Source: Akkermansiaceae bacterium UBA2381
GTDB taxonomy: Bacteria; Verrucomicrobiota; Verrucomicrobiia; Verrucomicrobiales; DEV007
NCBI GenBank assembly: GCA_002344215.1
Contig: DDSV01000003.1
Location: 1 to 64,000 of the forward strand
Direction of reading: 5' to 3'
Length of the DNA: 64,000 bases
In this document: in pieces, positions 1 to 8,535 of the stretch
Layout of the letters: every line of letters starts with the position of its first letter
Position numbering within the stretch: position 1 is the stretch's first letter
The notes under the pieces: model-generated
Seen by the model: only the letters and a program-made list of their open reading frames with translations
Databases searched by the model: none
Told to the model about the DNA's origin: nothing
Made by a program: the position numbers and the translations under genes

Positions 1-66
1 CAGTAAGACGAGCGGCGGATTGCTTGGGAGATCGGGTGTTGTGCCGTTTGGAGAGCGAAGGAACAC

Positions 67-94
67 AAAAAAGCCCATCACATTGGGATGGGCT
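67..94 (-). terminator. Intrinsic terminator of the ABC exporter operon
   Basis: Arms AGCCCATC (72-79) and GATGGGCT (87-94) pair perfectly around a 7-nt loop. On the minus strand the stem is followed directly by a run of six T (67-72 read in reverse). It lies about 30 bp beyond the stop of the 328-aa gene, where a factor-independent terminator for the minus-strand operon is expected. Bases 1-66 show no supported gene; they may be the edge of a neighbouring unit outside the window. Confidence 0.85.
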
Positions 95-126
95 CTTCGA
101 ATGGGGTGGTGACGCTCTGCGATATG

Positions 127-1113
127 CTACTCCTGTTCGTCGGAGTCAGACTTCGCGATATTCTCGCCAGGTGCTTTCGGGAGAGATTTCGTTTCTGCCC
201 GGGCAATCATGACATCAAATTGCTTGAAGGTTCGTTTCGCGAAGAGAGAGCGCTCGGCGATCTCCATTTGACGTTCCGTTGAGAGGCCTTCCCAGACACC
301 GGATTGTTCGGATTTTGCCTGAATTTCGTCAAATCGTTCGAGGCAAAATCCCACTTTGTTCCGATACTCTTTCAGCAGTTCGAGAGGGACGGGAGTTCCC
401 TTGTCCATATACGGCGTGGCAGCCATGAGATAAAGATTCATCCCGGCAGCGGCGGCGGTGAGCCAGGGCTCGGGATCTTCGTTCTCTTTGAAAGCGGCGC
501 TGATTGCAACATTGGCAATCCGCTTCGCCTGCTCATTTGCCTGGGGACTGCCTCCGAATTCCGAGATGGTAAGGAAGAGATGGTAGGAGTCGTAGGCACC
601 GTAGTGGGTCGGATCCATCTTGAAGCTCCGCAGCAGCATCTTTTCGATATCACGATGAACGGTTGCGAGATGTCGCTCGTTCAGGGAGTTCGGGTTGGTG
701 CGGGTATATTGAGCGACGACCCTTTCCTGTATCCACTTTTTGCCCCTGTCGATAGGGGAGGCGTTGACCTTCGGACTTGCTGACGGAACCGCGGTCGCCA
801 AAGTGCTTTCCGGTTTTGCCTGCGTTGAAGTTTCCCCCTGCGGGTGAGAGTCGGTAAGCGGGTTTCTTCCAGTATTGGCGGTATCACCGGACATGTAGTG
901 AGGGACAATCTGCTCTACCCCCAGATGCCAGACCCGATCAATCGTGGTTTCAGAGAGGCGTGCGAGCAGCTTCCCGTAGGCGGAACCCTGAATCGCAAAG
1001 GTGTCCCGACTGTGCAGCGGCGAATTGCCCGAGCGGAGACTGGAAAGTCCCGTTGCGGCGAGACCGATTCCGGAAAGAATGCACAACGCGGAGAAAAGCA
1101 ATCCTTTCGACAT
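127..1113 (-). CDS. Conserved-looking hypothetical protein of an ABC exporter operon
   Basis: The 328-aa product is not one I recognise. Residues 1-22 form a hydrophobic segment (MSKGLLFSALCILSGIGLA) that reads as a signal peptide or membrane anchor, so the rest is probably periplasmic. The middle (about 70-120) is low-complexity and rich in Ser, Thr and Pro, like a linker; the C-terminal 200 residues are charged and probably helical. The ATG lies two bases after the stop of the ABC permease, so it is almost certainly co-translated with it. The likely role is an extracytoplasmic accessory of that transporter, which is inference from position only. A terminator follows the stop. Confidence 0.75.
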   Translation of the reverse strand: MSKGLLFSALCILSGIGLAATGLSSLRSGNSPLHSRDTFAIQGSAYGKLLARLSETTIDRVWHLGVEQIVPHYMSGDTANTGRNPLTDSHPQGETSTQAKPESTLATAVPSASPKVNASPIDRGKKWIQERVVAQYTRTNPNSLNERHLATVHRDIEKMLLRSFKMDPTHYGAYDSYHLFLTISEFGGSPQANEQAKRIANVAISAAFKENEDPEPWLTAAAAGMNLYLMAATPYMDKGTPVPLELLKEYRNKVGFCLERFDEIQAKSEQSGVWEGLSTERQMEIAERSLFAKRTFKQFDVMIARAETKSLPKAPGENIAKSDSDEQE

Positions 1114-1115
1114 GG

Positions 1116-1877
1116 CTACTTACCCTCCCGGTAAAGTTGATAGGAAATACCCACGGTAATTAGGGCGGTTCCTCCGAGGTAGGCAGTGATTCTTCCGAGT
1201 TCGTTCCATGGAACCGCACCCAGCTTGAAAACCAGTCTCGAAGTGAGATCTGAGAGATGGTAGTGGGGTGAGAAGATGTAGAGAAGATTCAGGAAGATGT
1301 TCTTGTTGTCCGCCAGGAAGACTTCGAGATACCCGATTCCGAAGAGACCGTAGAGCGCCAGACCGATCGTGATCGCGTAGGCGGCCGCCCCGTTGAAGCG
1401 GGTGCCCAGGCTGATCGCGAGAATGAGGAGAGGGGCGACAACAAGCAGGAAGAGGAGCAGATACTGGAAATTGGTGATCAGCCAGTGACGGGCTTCAACC
1501 GGGTCGGACGGCATCGCCGTGAACGTGCTGATCAAAAAGGTGATCAGGATCATACCCGCGAAGACGGTGAAACAACTCAGCCACATTTGCACCATTTGCT
1601 GACGACGGGAAAGCCCGAGGGTCTTGAAGTATTCGAGGATGCCGTGGGAGGACCAGCGATCACCGATCGTGGCGCCCTGGAAAAGCAGCCAGCCGATGGC
1701 GGTAGTCCATAGGAGCATCCACGCGGCCTGGGCCCGTGCCGGCTCCAGCAGGGTGGGCTTCGACTCCCAGGGGGTCATCAAGGGGAGCACAAAGGGCAGG
1801 GCAAGGAGCAGAATCGCAAAAATCGCGAAGGTCTTGCGGTTGAGAATGGAGACCAGAGTCAGTTTATAGAGTTCCAT
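1116..1877 (-). CDS. ABC-2-like transporter permease
   Basis: The 253-aa protein has about six hydrophobic segments (near residues 16-34, 50-66, 92-115, 138-160, 165-190 and 232-248) and no enzyme motif. This is the pattern of a permease that pairs with a separate ATPase. The ATPase gene lies 45 bp upstream on the same strand and the 328-aa gene 2 bp downstream, so the three form one export system. The substrate cannot be read from the sequence. The spacer upstream is AT-rich, but no clear ribosome binding site is visible. Confidence 0.75.
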   Translation of the reverse strand: MELYKLTLVSILNRKTFAIFAILLLALPFVLPLMTPWESKPTLLEPARAQAAWMLLWTTAIGWLLFQGATIGDRWSSHGILEYFKTLGLSRRQQMVQMWLSCFTVFAGMILITFLISTFTAMPSDPVEARHWLITNFQYLLLFLLVVAPLLILAISLGTRFNGAAAYAITIGLALYGLFGIGYLEVFLADNKNIFLNLLYIFSPHYHLSDLTSRLVFKLGAVPWNELGRITAYLGGTALITVGISYQLYREGK

Positions 1878-1922
1878 GAAGAATTTTTATTTCAGCTTTT
1901 CAGCTTTTTGGATTTCAATTTC

Positions 1923-2606
1923 TCAGTTCAGGGAAAGGCGGGTTTCCATCCAATCGAGGGTGCCGTTGACGACTTCGAGCTTTTCGAGGCGGCCTTCCCG
2001 GATCGTTACCGCGCTGTCAGCCTTTAATGTGGGTTCGTCAGGGTGGACGCAGACGAGGCGGACGATTCCCTCCTCGTTCTCGCTCCAGATCTGGTCGACT
2101 TTGTCGCGGGCCGAAAAGTCCAGTCCGGAGAAGGGTTCATCAAGAAGCAGGACCTGGGGACCGTTGTGAAAAGTCCTCGCCTCGGCGACGATCAGTCCGA
2201 CTTTCTGGCGATTTCCCTTGGAGAGTTTTCCGTAGGCTTTATCCGCATCGAGCTCGATTCGTTCGGCCATTTCCATGGCAAACTGGCGCTGGCCGTTTTT
2301 GAAAAGCGCGGAAAAGATCTGCCTTGGTTTCAATTCAGAGTCAAAGCGGAGGTCCTCGTCGACGAACTGGACTGTGCCCTCGCAGCGAATGGCTCCCTTA
2401 AGCGAAGGGATGATTCCGGCAATGGTTTTCAGGAGGGTGGTTTTTCCACGGCCGTTTCGGGCGAGAAGCAGATGGCGGCCATCTCCGAGTTCGATCGGAC
2501 TTTCGGCCGTGGCGAGAAGCGCGACGGGGTTCTTACGACGGAAACGGCTGCTGTAACCGATGCTGAGACCTTCCGGGATGTAGATGGAGGGATCGTTCTT
2601 ACTCAT
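1923..2606 (-). CDS. ABC transporter ATP-binding protein, divergent Walker A
   Basis: This 227-aa cytoplasmic ATPase drives the neighbouring permease. Its P-loop reads ARNGRGKTT, where the usual first Gly is Ala. The signature is LSKGNRQK instead of LSGGQ, and Walker B is VLLLDEPFSGLD, followed by an H-loop-like CVHPDE. The short size and single domain resemble CcmA-type or ABC-2 exporters. The ATG at 2606 is preferred to an upstream TTG at 2615. The first gene of the operon follows an AT-rich leader (about 2620-2710) that is the probable promoter. The degenerate motifs keep the key Lys and Asp-Glu, so activity is still expected. Confidence 0.85.
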   Translation of the reverse strand: MSKNDPSIYIPEGLSIGYSSRFRRKNPVALLATAESPIELGDGRHLLLARNGRGKTTLLKTIAGIIPSLKGAIRCEGTVQFVDEDLRFDSELKPRQIFSALFKNGQRQFAMEMAERIELDADKAYGKLSKGNRQKVGLIVAEARTFHNGPQVLLLDEPFSGLDFSARDKVDQIWSENEEGIVRLVCVHPDEPTLKADSAVTIREGRLEKLEVVNGTLDWMETRLSLN

Positions 2607-2615
2607 GGAGTTCAA

Positions 2616-2795
2616 ATGGAGAAATTACAAAATTATATCGAAATTATGATAAATAACGATCAGTTTACTAAACTATCAAGACTTAATTTAATAAGACTTA
2701 AGTAATTTCCGTGTCTTCACCGAGCCTCGAAAGCCAGGCGATTCCCGGGCGGGAGGATGAAACTGCCGCCTTTTTCCCGGTCGCGGTGACTGCGG
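2616..2795 (-). promoter_or_regulatory. AT-rich promoter region of the ABC exporter operon
   Basis: This 180-bp gap between the large pseudopilin gene and the ABC operon is strongly AT-rich from 2620 to 2710 in an otherwise GC-rich region, and probably carries the promoter. No convincing -35/-10 pair could be fixed. It contains TAAGTAATTTC at 2699-2709, which recurs at 8388-8398 upstream of the pseudopilin operon in the same orientation. Confidence 0.4.
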
Positions 2796-4817
2796 TCAGT
2801 GAATTTCCTCGATCGTCACCAACCAGTTCATCATGTGAATGGGAGGGAGTTCGGCAGGGCTCCGCAGGGTGGTTAGATCGGCATTCAAGCTGCCGGCTGG
2901 AACCCGGGCATCAGAACCACTGAGGAGCTCAAGCGGATTGAAGGTGTCAGAACTTCCTGTCTTGAGGCTGCTGAGCTGTCCGGTCAACTCGATTGGGCTT
3001 TGAATGGAGAGGGATTCACCGAATCTTTTTTCAGGGGCAAAAATCGAGAGTGGCGGGTAGTAAGTGGTCCCGGAAGAAATTCCCGAGTTTGCAGGAGCAG
3101 GGACCTGAACATTGTTGAGCGAGTCAGCGATATAGACCCGATACCGCGAGACTAGGGAGAACCCGCTCGTGTAGGCCGTGAGACTGTTTCCGCCTCTCAA
3201 CGAGACCGCCATATCCGAGGTTAGTGAGGGGATAGAGGGAATTTTAACCGAACTGCTGTCAGTCCTCGGGTAAATATAGAGCGAATTATTACGGCTCATG
3301 CCTCCCGTGCTACTCAGGCCGGCAATGAACGCCGGGAGACGATCCATGTGTACAATCAGGACCCGTTTTGCATTCTCTAGGGCAGCGGTCTGGAAGGGAA
3401 AGGTACTGCCACCGGTTTGAAGGTCGGTAGGCCAGTTGCTTCCCCGTGTATAGGTCGTGGTGACAAGTGCGTTGCTTGAGTTACGGTAGCTGAATCGGAT
3501 CGAGGTCGGCATTTGATCAGACGAAGAGGTCACTGAACGCACCTCGAGCGTCATCTGGGCCTTTGGGGCCGCTCTGCTGTAGGCGTTCCAACCTGTCGGA
3601 GAGATGCGTTCGGAGGCGGCACCATCACTCGTGTTGATGAAGGTGTCCGTTCCCGGATTGATCTGAATAAAGGCCACTCTGCCGACGTTCCCACCGACAG
3701 AGGCATCGTAAAAATCACTGAGACTGTTGTTTGCGCCACTATTTGCGGAAGCGGCTCTCTCTTCCCGGGCCCCGATATTATCAAAACCTTCGGAAACAGT
3801 TCGTCCGGACACCGAGGTCTGGCCGGACACCGTCACATTCTTCTTCGCTGAAATGGCACCCGCACTCAGCGCGACGGTGCCTTCAGTCGTCAATTTGTCT
3901 GCGAAAATACTACCGTCGAGACTCACGTTCTCCCAGTTGGTGCCGTCCGCGAACTTGCCCACCTTCATCAAGGCGGCAGCTGAGAGGGGAATCTGCGATG
4001 GCACCTCGTAGATTGACAACACGTAGTCTTTGGTAACCGAAGGAATTCCGGTGCGCTCCTGGTTGTGTGATCCAAAGGTGAGCGAGAAGACCCACCAGTT
4101 TCGCTTGGCGACAAAGTATTCGCCCGGCCTCTTGTATCCAAACTTCACGTCGGGATACTGAATCAGATTGTAGAGGGGATAGGTATCTGCGGAAAGGCCC
4201 AGTCCCTTGGTATACCAGCTCACGTAGGTCTTATCGAAGGAGATGATGGGGTATTGTTTGTCGAGGAGGTAGGTGCTATGGGGAAGCTGGAGGGCCGCCG
4301 GTATCTTGGGCCCAACCCGCGCATCACCCAACATGATATACTCCCACCAATTGCCGCCATTCACCCGATTACTGCCTCCGGAGTAGGTGCCTGCCGGAGC
4401 ATTGACGAACTGGGAAACGCTGGTGAACTCGGTATCGCCCGTATTGGCGGAGATCGCTGTGCCGAGATTCAGGGAGTTCAACAACTGTGGATTGACGGCC
4501 TGTTCCGCATTTGCCATGGCAAGAGCCTCTGAGAAAATGGTGTCCCAAGTATAGGCTGAAGGGTTGCTGGCCGATCCCTGACGCATTGCTCCCATCGCTT
4601 TGTTGGGAACGATATGGATCAGTGCACCAAGGATGGCGTCCTCCTTCTGGCTGTAATCCTGCTTTACCTGAGCCCGGGCCTGGTTGTCGAAACTCCGGAT
4701 GCTTCCGATGAGCGTGTAAGCCATCAGGGAGACAATAAGAAGGGAGATCGAAGTGACCATCGTGATGGTCGCGTATCCGCGACTCCCCGGTCTTTGGCGG
4801 AACGATTGAGTTTTCAT
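2796..4817 (-). CDS. Large GspK/PilX-like pseudopilin
   Basis: The 673-aa protein starts with a short basic leader ending in Gly14, followed by a hydrophobic helix (YATITMVTSISLLIVSLM). This is the layout of a type IV pilin-like protein cut by prepilin peptidase. Position +5 after the cut is Thr, not the Glu found in most pilins. Loss of Glu5 in a large member is typical of GspK/PilX tip subunits. The remaining 620 residues are Ser/Thr/Gly-rich and predicted to be extracytoplasmic. The family may be related to Verru_Chthon cassette protein A, but this is shorter than I would expect for that family. Start and previous stop overlap as TGATG, implying coupled translation. It is last in the operon. 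Confidence 0.75.
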   Translation of the reverse strand: MKTQSFRQRPGSRGYATITMVTSISLLIVSLMAYTLIGSIRSFDNQARAQVKQDYSQKEDAILGALIHIVPNKAMGAMRQGSASNPSAYTWDTIFSEALAMANAEQAVNPQLLNSLNLGTAISANTGDTEFTSVSQFVNAPAGTYSGGSNRVNGGNWWEYIMLGDARVGPKIPAALQLPHSTYLLDKQYPIISFDKTYVSWYTKGLGLSADTYPLYNLIQYPDVKFGYKRPGEYFVAKRNWWVFSLTFGSHNQERTGIPSVTKDYVLSIYEVPSQIPLSAAALMKVGKFADGTNWENVSLDGSIFADKLTTEGTVALSAGAISAKKNVTVSGQTSVSGRTVSEGFDNIGAREERAASANSGANNSLSDFYDASVGGNVGRVAFIQINPGTDTFINTSDGAASERISPTGWNAYSRAAPKAQMTLEVRSVTSSSDQMPTSIRFSYRNSSNALVTTTYTRGSNWPTDLQTGGSTFPFQTAALENAKRVLIVHMDRLPAFIAGLSSTGGMSRNNSLYIYPRTDSSSVKIPSIPSLTSDMAVSLRGGNSLTAYTSGFSLVSRYRVYIADSLNNVQVPAPANSGISSGTTYYPPLSIFAPEKRFGESLSIQSPIELTGQLSSLKTGSSDTFNPLELLSGSDARVPAGSLNADLTTLRSPAELPPIHMMNWLVTIEEIH

Positions 4818-5353
4818 CAGTCAGGATTTCCCGCGTAGGTGATCTGTTCGCCGTTGGGCCCGGTCATTGCAATCAGGAGGATGCCCGAGGTATTGGAGAA
4901 ATCCACGAGAGTGGGGCGGGAAGAGATCGTCCACGAGGGGGTGGTCGGCCACGAAGTTTGGCCCTGAGGTTGTAGGTAAAAATTCAGCCGATTCTTCCCG
5001 GCCTGATTTTCGAAGGAAATGATGGCGTTCGATACGGTTCCGTCCGGATTCCGAAAGCGAAGCCGGAGTGCTCGTCCATCTTCCTGCACGGCACCGCTTC
5101 CGGCCTTCGCGTTGCCAATGTTTCCGTAGATTCGGTAGCTGTCGGCCTTGTTGATGATTGTTGTCAGCAAAGAATCGATCATCGGTGCCTCGTCGCGGAG
5201 GAACTGAAATCGGGAGACCAGGCCGATAAAGGCTACCTGCTGCTGAAGGATGCCAACGATCGTGGACGCGATTCCGAGCGTCATCCCGAGAGCGATCGTC
5301 ATCTCGATGAGGGTGAACCCCTTCGCTTTTCCGGACGTGGCGTGCTTTTTCAT
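4817..5353 (-). CDS. Type IV pilin-like pseudopilin (GspJ/PilW-like)
   Basis: This 178-aa protein has a canonical prepilin signal: a basic leader, then the cleavage context KG/FTLIE with Glu at +5 and a hydrophobic helix to about residue 33. The globular C-terminal part is rich in beta-type residues and has no known catalytic motif. Size and position between a smaller and a much larger pseudopilin match GspJ/PilW minor pseudopilins. Its start overlaps the previous stop (TGATG at 5355-5351) and its stop overlaps the next start, so the three pseudopilins should be made in fixed ratio. No pilus motor gene is present in the window. Confidence 0.8.
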   Translation of the reverse strand: MKKHATSGKAKGFTLIEMTIALGMTLGIASTIVGILQQQVAFIGLVSRFQFLRDEAPMIDSLLTTIINKADSYRIYGNIGNAKAGSGAVQEDGRALRLRFRNPDGTVSNAIISFENQAGKNRLNFYLQPQGQTSWPTTPSWTISSRPTLVDFSNTSGILLIAMTGPNGEQITYAGNPD

Positions 5354-5835
5354 CAGCGGATTCGGAGGACCGTTCGTGATTTCACGTATTGTTTGTCAGT
5401 CACGGTGTAGACAAGGATCGATTGTAACTTCCAAGCTTCGGTTCCGCTTGGATTGGTGGCAGAAGTCCCCGTACCCCCGGCAGAGGAAAGGTTGTTCGCG
5501 TCGGGAATTCGGGTGCGGTGAAGTGTCCCGGTGACCGATTGCCCGCCGGGAAGTACTCCAATTGTCACACTGGAAGTGGTGACCCCGGGGCTAACAGCCC
5601 AGAGCGAATTACTCCCGGTTATATCGTCGAAAGGAACCCGCGTGGCGAGCGCCGTTTCCCGGGTGATGAAGGCATCGGACATCGTTTGTTTGACAGTCCA
5701 GGCCTGATTGGAGGTGGCGTTCAAGGAAGCCCGCAACGTTACCATTGCGACAAAAACGAGAGTGGCATAGCTGAGCGAGATTTCGATCAGGGCGGATCCG
5801 CTTACCAGCTTTCTCTTTGATTTTGCAATGCGCAT
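5353..5835 (-). CDS. Type IV pilin-like pseudopilin (GspI/PilV-like)
   Basis: The 160-aa product has a basic leader (MRIAKSKRKLVSG) and then SALIEISLSYATLVFVAM. Gly13/Ser14 fits prepilin peptidase cleavage and Glu18 occupies the conserved +5 position, although the usual FTLIE is changed to SALIE. It is the smallest of three adjacent pseudopilins and comes first, matching the gspI-J-K order of type II secretion tip complexes. The C-terminal domain has no recognisable enzyme motif. The gene lies 23 bp after the 340-aa exported-protein gene. Confidence 0.7.
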   Translation of the reverse strand: MRIAKSKRKLVSGSALIEISLSYATLVFVAMVTLRASLNATSNQAWTVKQTMSDAFITRETALATRVPFDDITGSNSLWAVSPGVTTSSVTIGVLPGGQSVTGTLHRTRIPDANNLSSAGGTGTSATNPSGTEAWKLQSILVYTVTDKQYVKSRTVLRIR

Positions 5836-5858
5836 CGCTTGTCAGGGCCCGGCAGAAA

Positions 5859-6881
5859 TTAGTCCGCGCTGGTGACGCTGCCATTCACTTTGATGGCACG
5901 TTCCACGTTGAAGGATATGTAGCTCAGCCGGTCAATCCCGAACGGGGTCTGGGTAAGCACTTCGAGGGTCCAGATTCCATCGGTAGGAATGACACTGTCC
6001 CAGTTCCAGACATGAAACTGATCAGTTCGGGGGACGGTTCCGTTGACGATAATTGACGCACCGGGGACGATGGTGCCCTGAGTTCCGAGGACCGGACTTC
6101 CTTTATAGACCTGGGCATAGGTGACTGAGTCAGGGTATAAATCGGTCAAGGTGGCTGTCACCTTTGGGGCCGCGGCTTTGATGATCGCTCCATCAGCCAT
6201 CCCGGAGAGAGCACAGCTCGAGATGGGCCAGATCTGGATGAACTTGGAAGCCAGCTGGGATTCAGGAGCCTGGTAATCGGCGAGTGAAAAGACGGAGAAG
6301 CGCTCTTCGCCTTTTATCTTCGTATAGTCGCCGCTCGGTGGAGGAAGGACAGTCTGCGTATAGCTGAGGACATGAGTCCCGTTGCTGTTGAGAGAGCCCT
6401 GGGAATAGATGGTGGCCAGGCTGCGATTGATGGTGCTGCCATCACTGGTTCCCGGGTAGCTTTGATTATGCCTGAGGAGCTTCACCGACTTTGCGGCCGC
6501 AGGTGCGGCGGGATCACTACTGAGTCCATTCACGGTGATCGAAACCTGAAAAGGACGGTCTGCCCGGGTTCTCGCAATCACCGAGTAGGGATCCTCGGAG
6601 GTGATGGCAACCGATGCGACCGGCACATACGAATTCACATAGGTCGTGTCGACGAGGTAGGATGTCAGCGGGGAGGATTTGATCGCCCAAAGTTCGAAGC
6701 GTGCCCCGTTCGGGTTAATGGCTAGTGCTGACTGTTGAGAGCCCTGCTGTGAGACAGAGAGATCCCATTGCAACTGGTCAGGCATCTGCACCTGGCGTAT
6801 GAAAAAGGTGTAACCCTGAGCGTGAGAGACTACCGGGAGTAAAAGTAGTCCGAACAAAAGGCAGGAAAGAATTCGTTTCAT
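5859..6881 (-). CDS. Exported protein of the pseudopilin operon, unknown function
   Basis: This 340-aa protein opens with a clear signal peptide (MKRILSCLLFGLLLLPVVSHAQG, likely cut after Ala21). The mature part is Ser/Thr/Val-rich with a beta-sandwich-like composition; the segment around residues 255-320 (PGASIIVNGTV, WTLEVLTQTPFG) resembles Ig-like or fibronectin-like folds. I do not recognise the family. It is the third gene of the operon, just ahead of three pseudopilins, so it may be carried, secreted or displayed by the pilus-like structure. That role is inference. Confidence 0.7.
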   Translation of the reverse strand: MKRILSCLLFGLLLLPVVSHAQGYTFFIRQVQMPDQLQWDLSVSQQGSQQSALAINPNGARFELWAIKSSPLTSYLVDTTYVNSYVPVASVAITSEDPYSVIARTRADRPFQVSITVNGLSSDPAAPAAAKSVKLLRHNQSYPGTSDGSTINRSLATIYSQGSLNSNGTHVLSYTQTVLPPPSGDYTKIKGEERFSVFSLADYQAPESQLASKFIQIWPISSCALSGMADGAIIKAAAPKVTATLTDLYPDSVTYAQVYKGSPVLGTQGTIVPGASIIVNGTVPRTDQFHVWNWDSVIPTDGIWTLEVLTQTPFGIDRLSYISFNVERAIKVNGSVTSAD

Positions 6882-6907
6882 ACAAGGTGGCAGTTGAATA
6901 GAACTTT

Positions 6908-7501
6908 CTAGTTTCTGGCGACACCCGGTTTCGCTTTTTCAGCGGCCGCCGCCGCTTCCAGTTCTTCCGGAGTTTTCAGCGGCAACACAGAGATCGGCCC
7001 GTCCTTGAAGGTTGCGATGACAATGGAGGTACTGGTGGTGATGGCCTCGGTCACTGCTTCGGGAAGAGGTTCCGCTCCGAGCGCTTGTTCTCTTGACACT
7101 TCGAGGCAACGAATCCAACCGCGGTTGGCATTGCGAAAATCTCCCCAGGTTTGGACTTTTGCGTTCGCCTGCACCCCGACTCGTGACATCAGTGCATCCG
7201 GGACAAAAAGCACCGAACGTTTTGGTACGAGCGTGAGTGCCCCGCGAAAAGAGAGCACGGTCGATTCCTTGATGAAATCTCTCGAATGTTGGTCTTTCGC
7301 CGGATCCACATCCGTCTTCCCGATTGGTTCACCAAGGTCCTTGAGTGGATCCTTCATCGAGGCATTGCGGTGGGACTGTGCCATTTCAGCATTCGTCACC
7401 GCATCTCTCATCTGAACCCTGCCGCCTTCGGCGGGTCCGCCCTTTACCGGGGCAACCTGGAACAGCGAGGCGAGAAGGAGGAGGGAAATCGTGGGTTTCA
7501 T
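6908..7501 (-). CDS. Exported protein of the pseudopilin operon, unknown function
   Basis: The 197-aa product has a signal peptide (MKPTISLLLLASLFQVAPVKG), a charged polar stretch to about residue 75, and a compact domain with VPKRSVLFVPDAL and FKDGPISVLPLK that suggests a small beta-rich fold. The tail (ELEAAAAAEKAKPG) is an Ala/Lys/Glu linker. The ATG at 7501 overlaps the previous stop as TGATG; an upstream TTG at 7504 is possible but less likely. I cannot assign a function. Confidence 0.7.
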   Translation of the reverse strand: MKPTISLLLLASLFQVAPVKGGPAEGGRVQMRDAVTNAEMAQSHRNASMKDPLKDLGEPIGKTDVDPAKDQHSRDFIKESTVLSFRGALTLVPKRSVLFVPDALMSRVGVQANAKVQTWGDFRNANRGWIRCLEVSREQALGAEPLPEAVTEAITTSTSIVIATFKDGPISVLPLKTPEELEAAAAAEKAKPGVARN

Positions 7502-8238
7502 CAATTGATTTCAGTGAAGGTGACGAGCAGAGCCAGATCCTGAAGATCCCAACCGCCATTGTTTTTGTCGGTGTGAGTCAGTTCCATCAGGTAGATAACA
7601 TCGCGGGGGCCGAGTTTGATTTTTCCCTGGGTATCGAGGTAGGGAAGGATGAAGGATTGAATCGTCGGCTGCTGATACAGAGGGGTCGTCGTCGGGGGAG
7701 TGTTTCCATTGATCAGAGCGATCACCTGCTGATTGTTGTTCGTCGTCGTGTAGAGCGTCGACCAATCTCCGTTGAAGTAATATCGACCTCCAAAGTTGAC
7801 GGTGTTTCCGGTGTTCAGCGTCTGTGTTTTTACAATCGTGTTAGGATTGATATCGTCGTGGGTGTCATAGAAGATCCGCGAGTAGGAACCACTGTTGAGC
7901 CGCATCTGGGCCTCGGTAGGAACGTAGTAACCACCGGTTACCTGACCTCTGGAGTTCGTCGTCGAGGCCCAAACCGAGGCTCCAAGGACACGGACGTCCA
8001 TTCGGAGCTTCCGTTTTGCGGTGACCGTTCCGGGAGGTGTCACGGTGATAACATCCACCACGCTGGCCGGAATGGTAACGTTCCAGGTGAGCTGGGGGTG
8101 GGTGCCGGCCTGAACAATGGTCGGGAAGGCACTAAGGTCACCGACCGGGATCGTCGGGGAGTTTGTCTGGGCCGAAAGATTCGATCCGATCAGGGTTAGG
8201 CTCCAGACGAGGGCAATGATGGCGAATGATTTCTTCAT
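7501..8238 (-). CDS. Exported protein, first gene of the pseudopilin operon
   Basis: This 245-aa protein begins with a signal peptide (MKKSFAIIALVWSLTLIGSNLSAQ). The mature domain is Asn/Thr/Tyr-rich and probably all-beta; the end contains RDVIYLMELTHTDKNN and DLQDLALLVTF, which recalls DUF4114-like calcium-binding sandwiches, but that is only a resemblance. It leads the six-gene operon that ends in three pseudopilins, and its stop overlaps the next start. A substrate or structural partner of the pseudopilus is plausible. Confidence 0.7.
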   Translation of the reverse strand: MKKSFAIIALVWSLTLIGSNLSAQTNSPTIPVGDLSAFPTIVQAGTHPQLTWNVTIPASVVDVITVTPPGTVTAKRKLRMDVRVLGASVWASTTNSRGQVTGGYYVPTEAQMRLNSGSYSRIFYDTHDDINPNTIVKTQTLNTGNTVNFGGRYYFNGDWSTLYTTTNNNQQVIALINGNTPPTTTPLYQQPTIQSFILPYLDTQGKIKLGPRDVIYLMELTHTDKNNGGWDLQDLALLVTFTEIN

Positions 8239-8535
8239 GTCTGTTCAAGTAGAGATCCCGATTGATCGGCTGAAAAACGGAGCAAAGGGAGTTCGTTGGT
8301 GGTGTGTTTTGTGTCAGTCGGGCTGAATTCTCCGGGATCACTGGGGAGCCACCTGAGTCCTCAATCCTCTGATCAACATAAAACCTATAAGTAATTTCGG
8401 AAAAATCAATAAAAATCATAATTATTATAAGTTTAACGTCCCTACTGAGGGGAAGAAATCGGGCGAGGAGGGTGTACGGCGGCCTTTGCCCGCCCTTATG
8501 GCCGGGTGTCGCAACAACGATGCCCCGGGGATCGT
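8239..8535 (-). promoter_or_regulatory. Upstream region of the pseudopilin operon
   Basis: This 297-bp gap holds no supported gene. A markedly AT-rich island (about 8375-8435) lies 140-200 bp upstream of the first gene and is the probable promoter area, though no confident -35/-10 pair can be named. It contains TAAGTAATTTC (8388-8398), which is also found at 2699-2709 ahead of the ABC operon. The part near 8440-8535 is the 3' flank of the large DUF1080/PVC gene. Confidence 0.4.
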
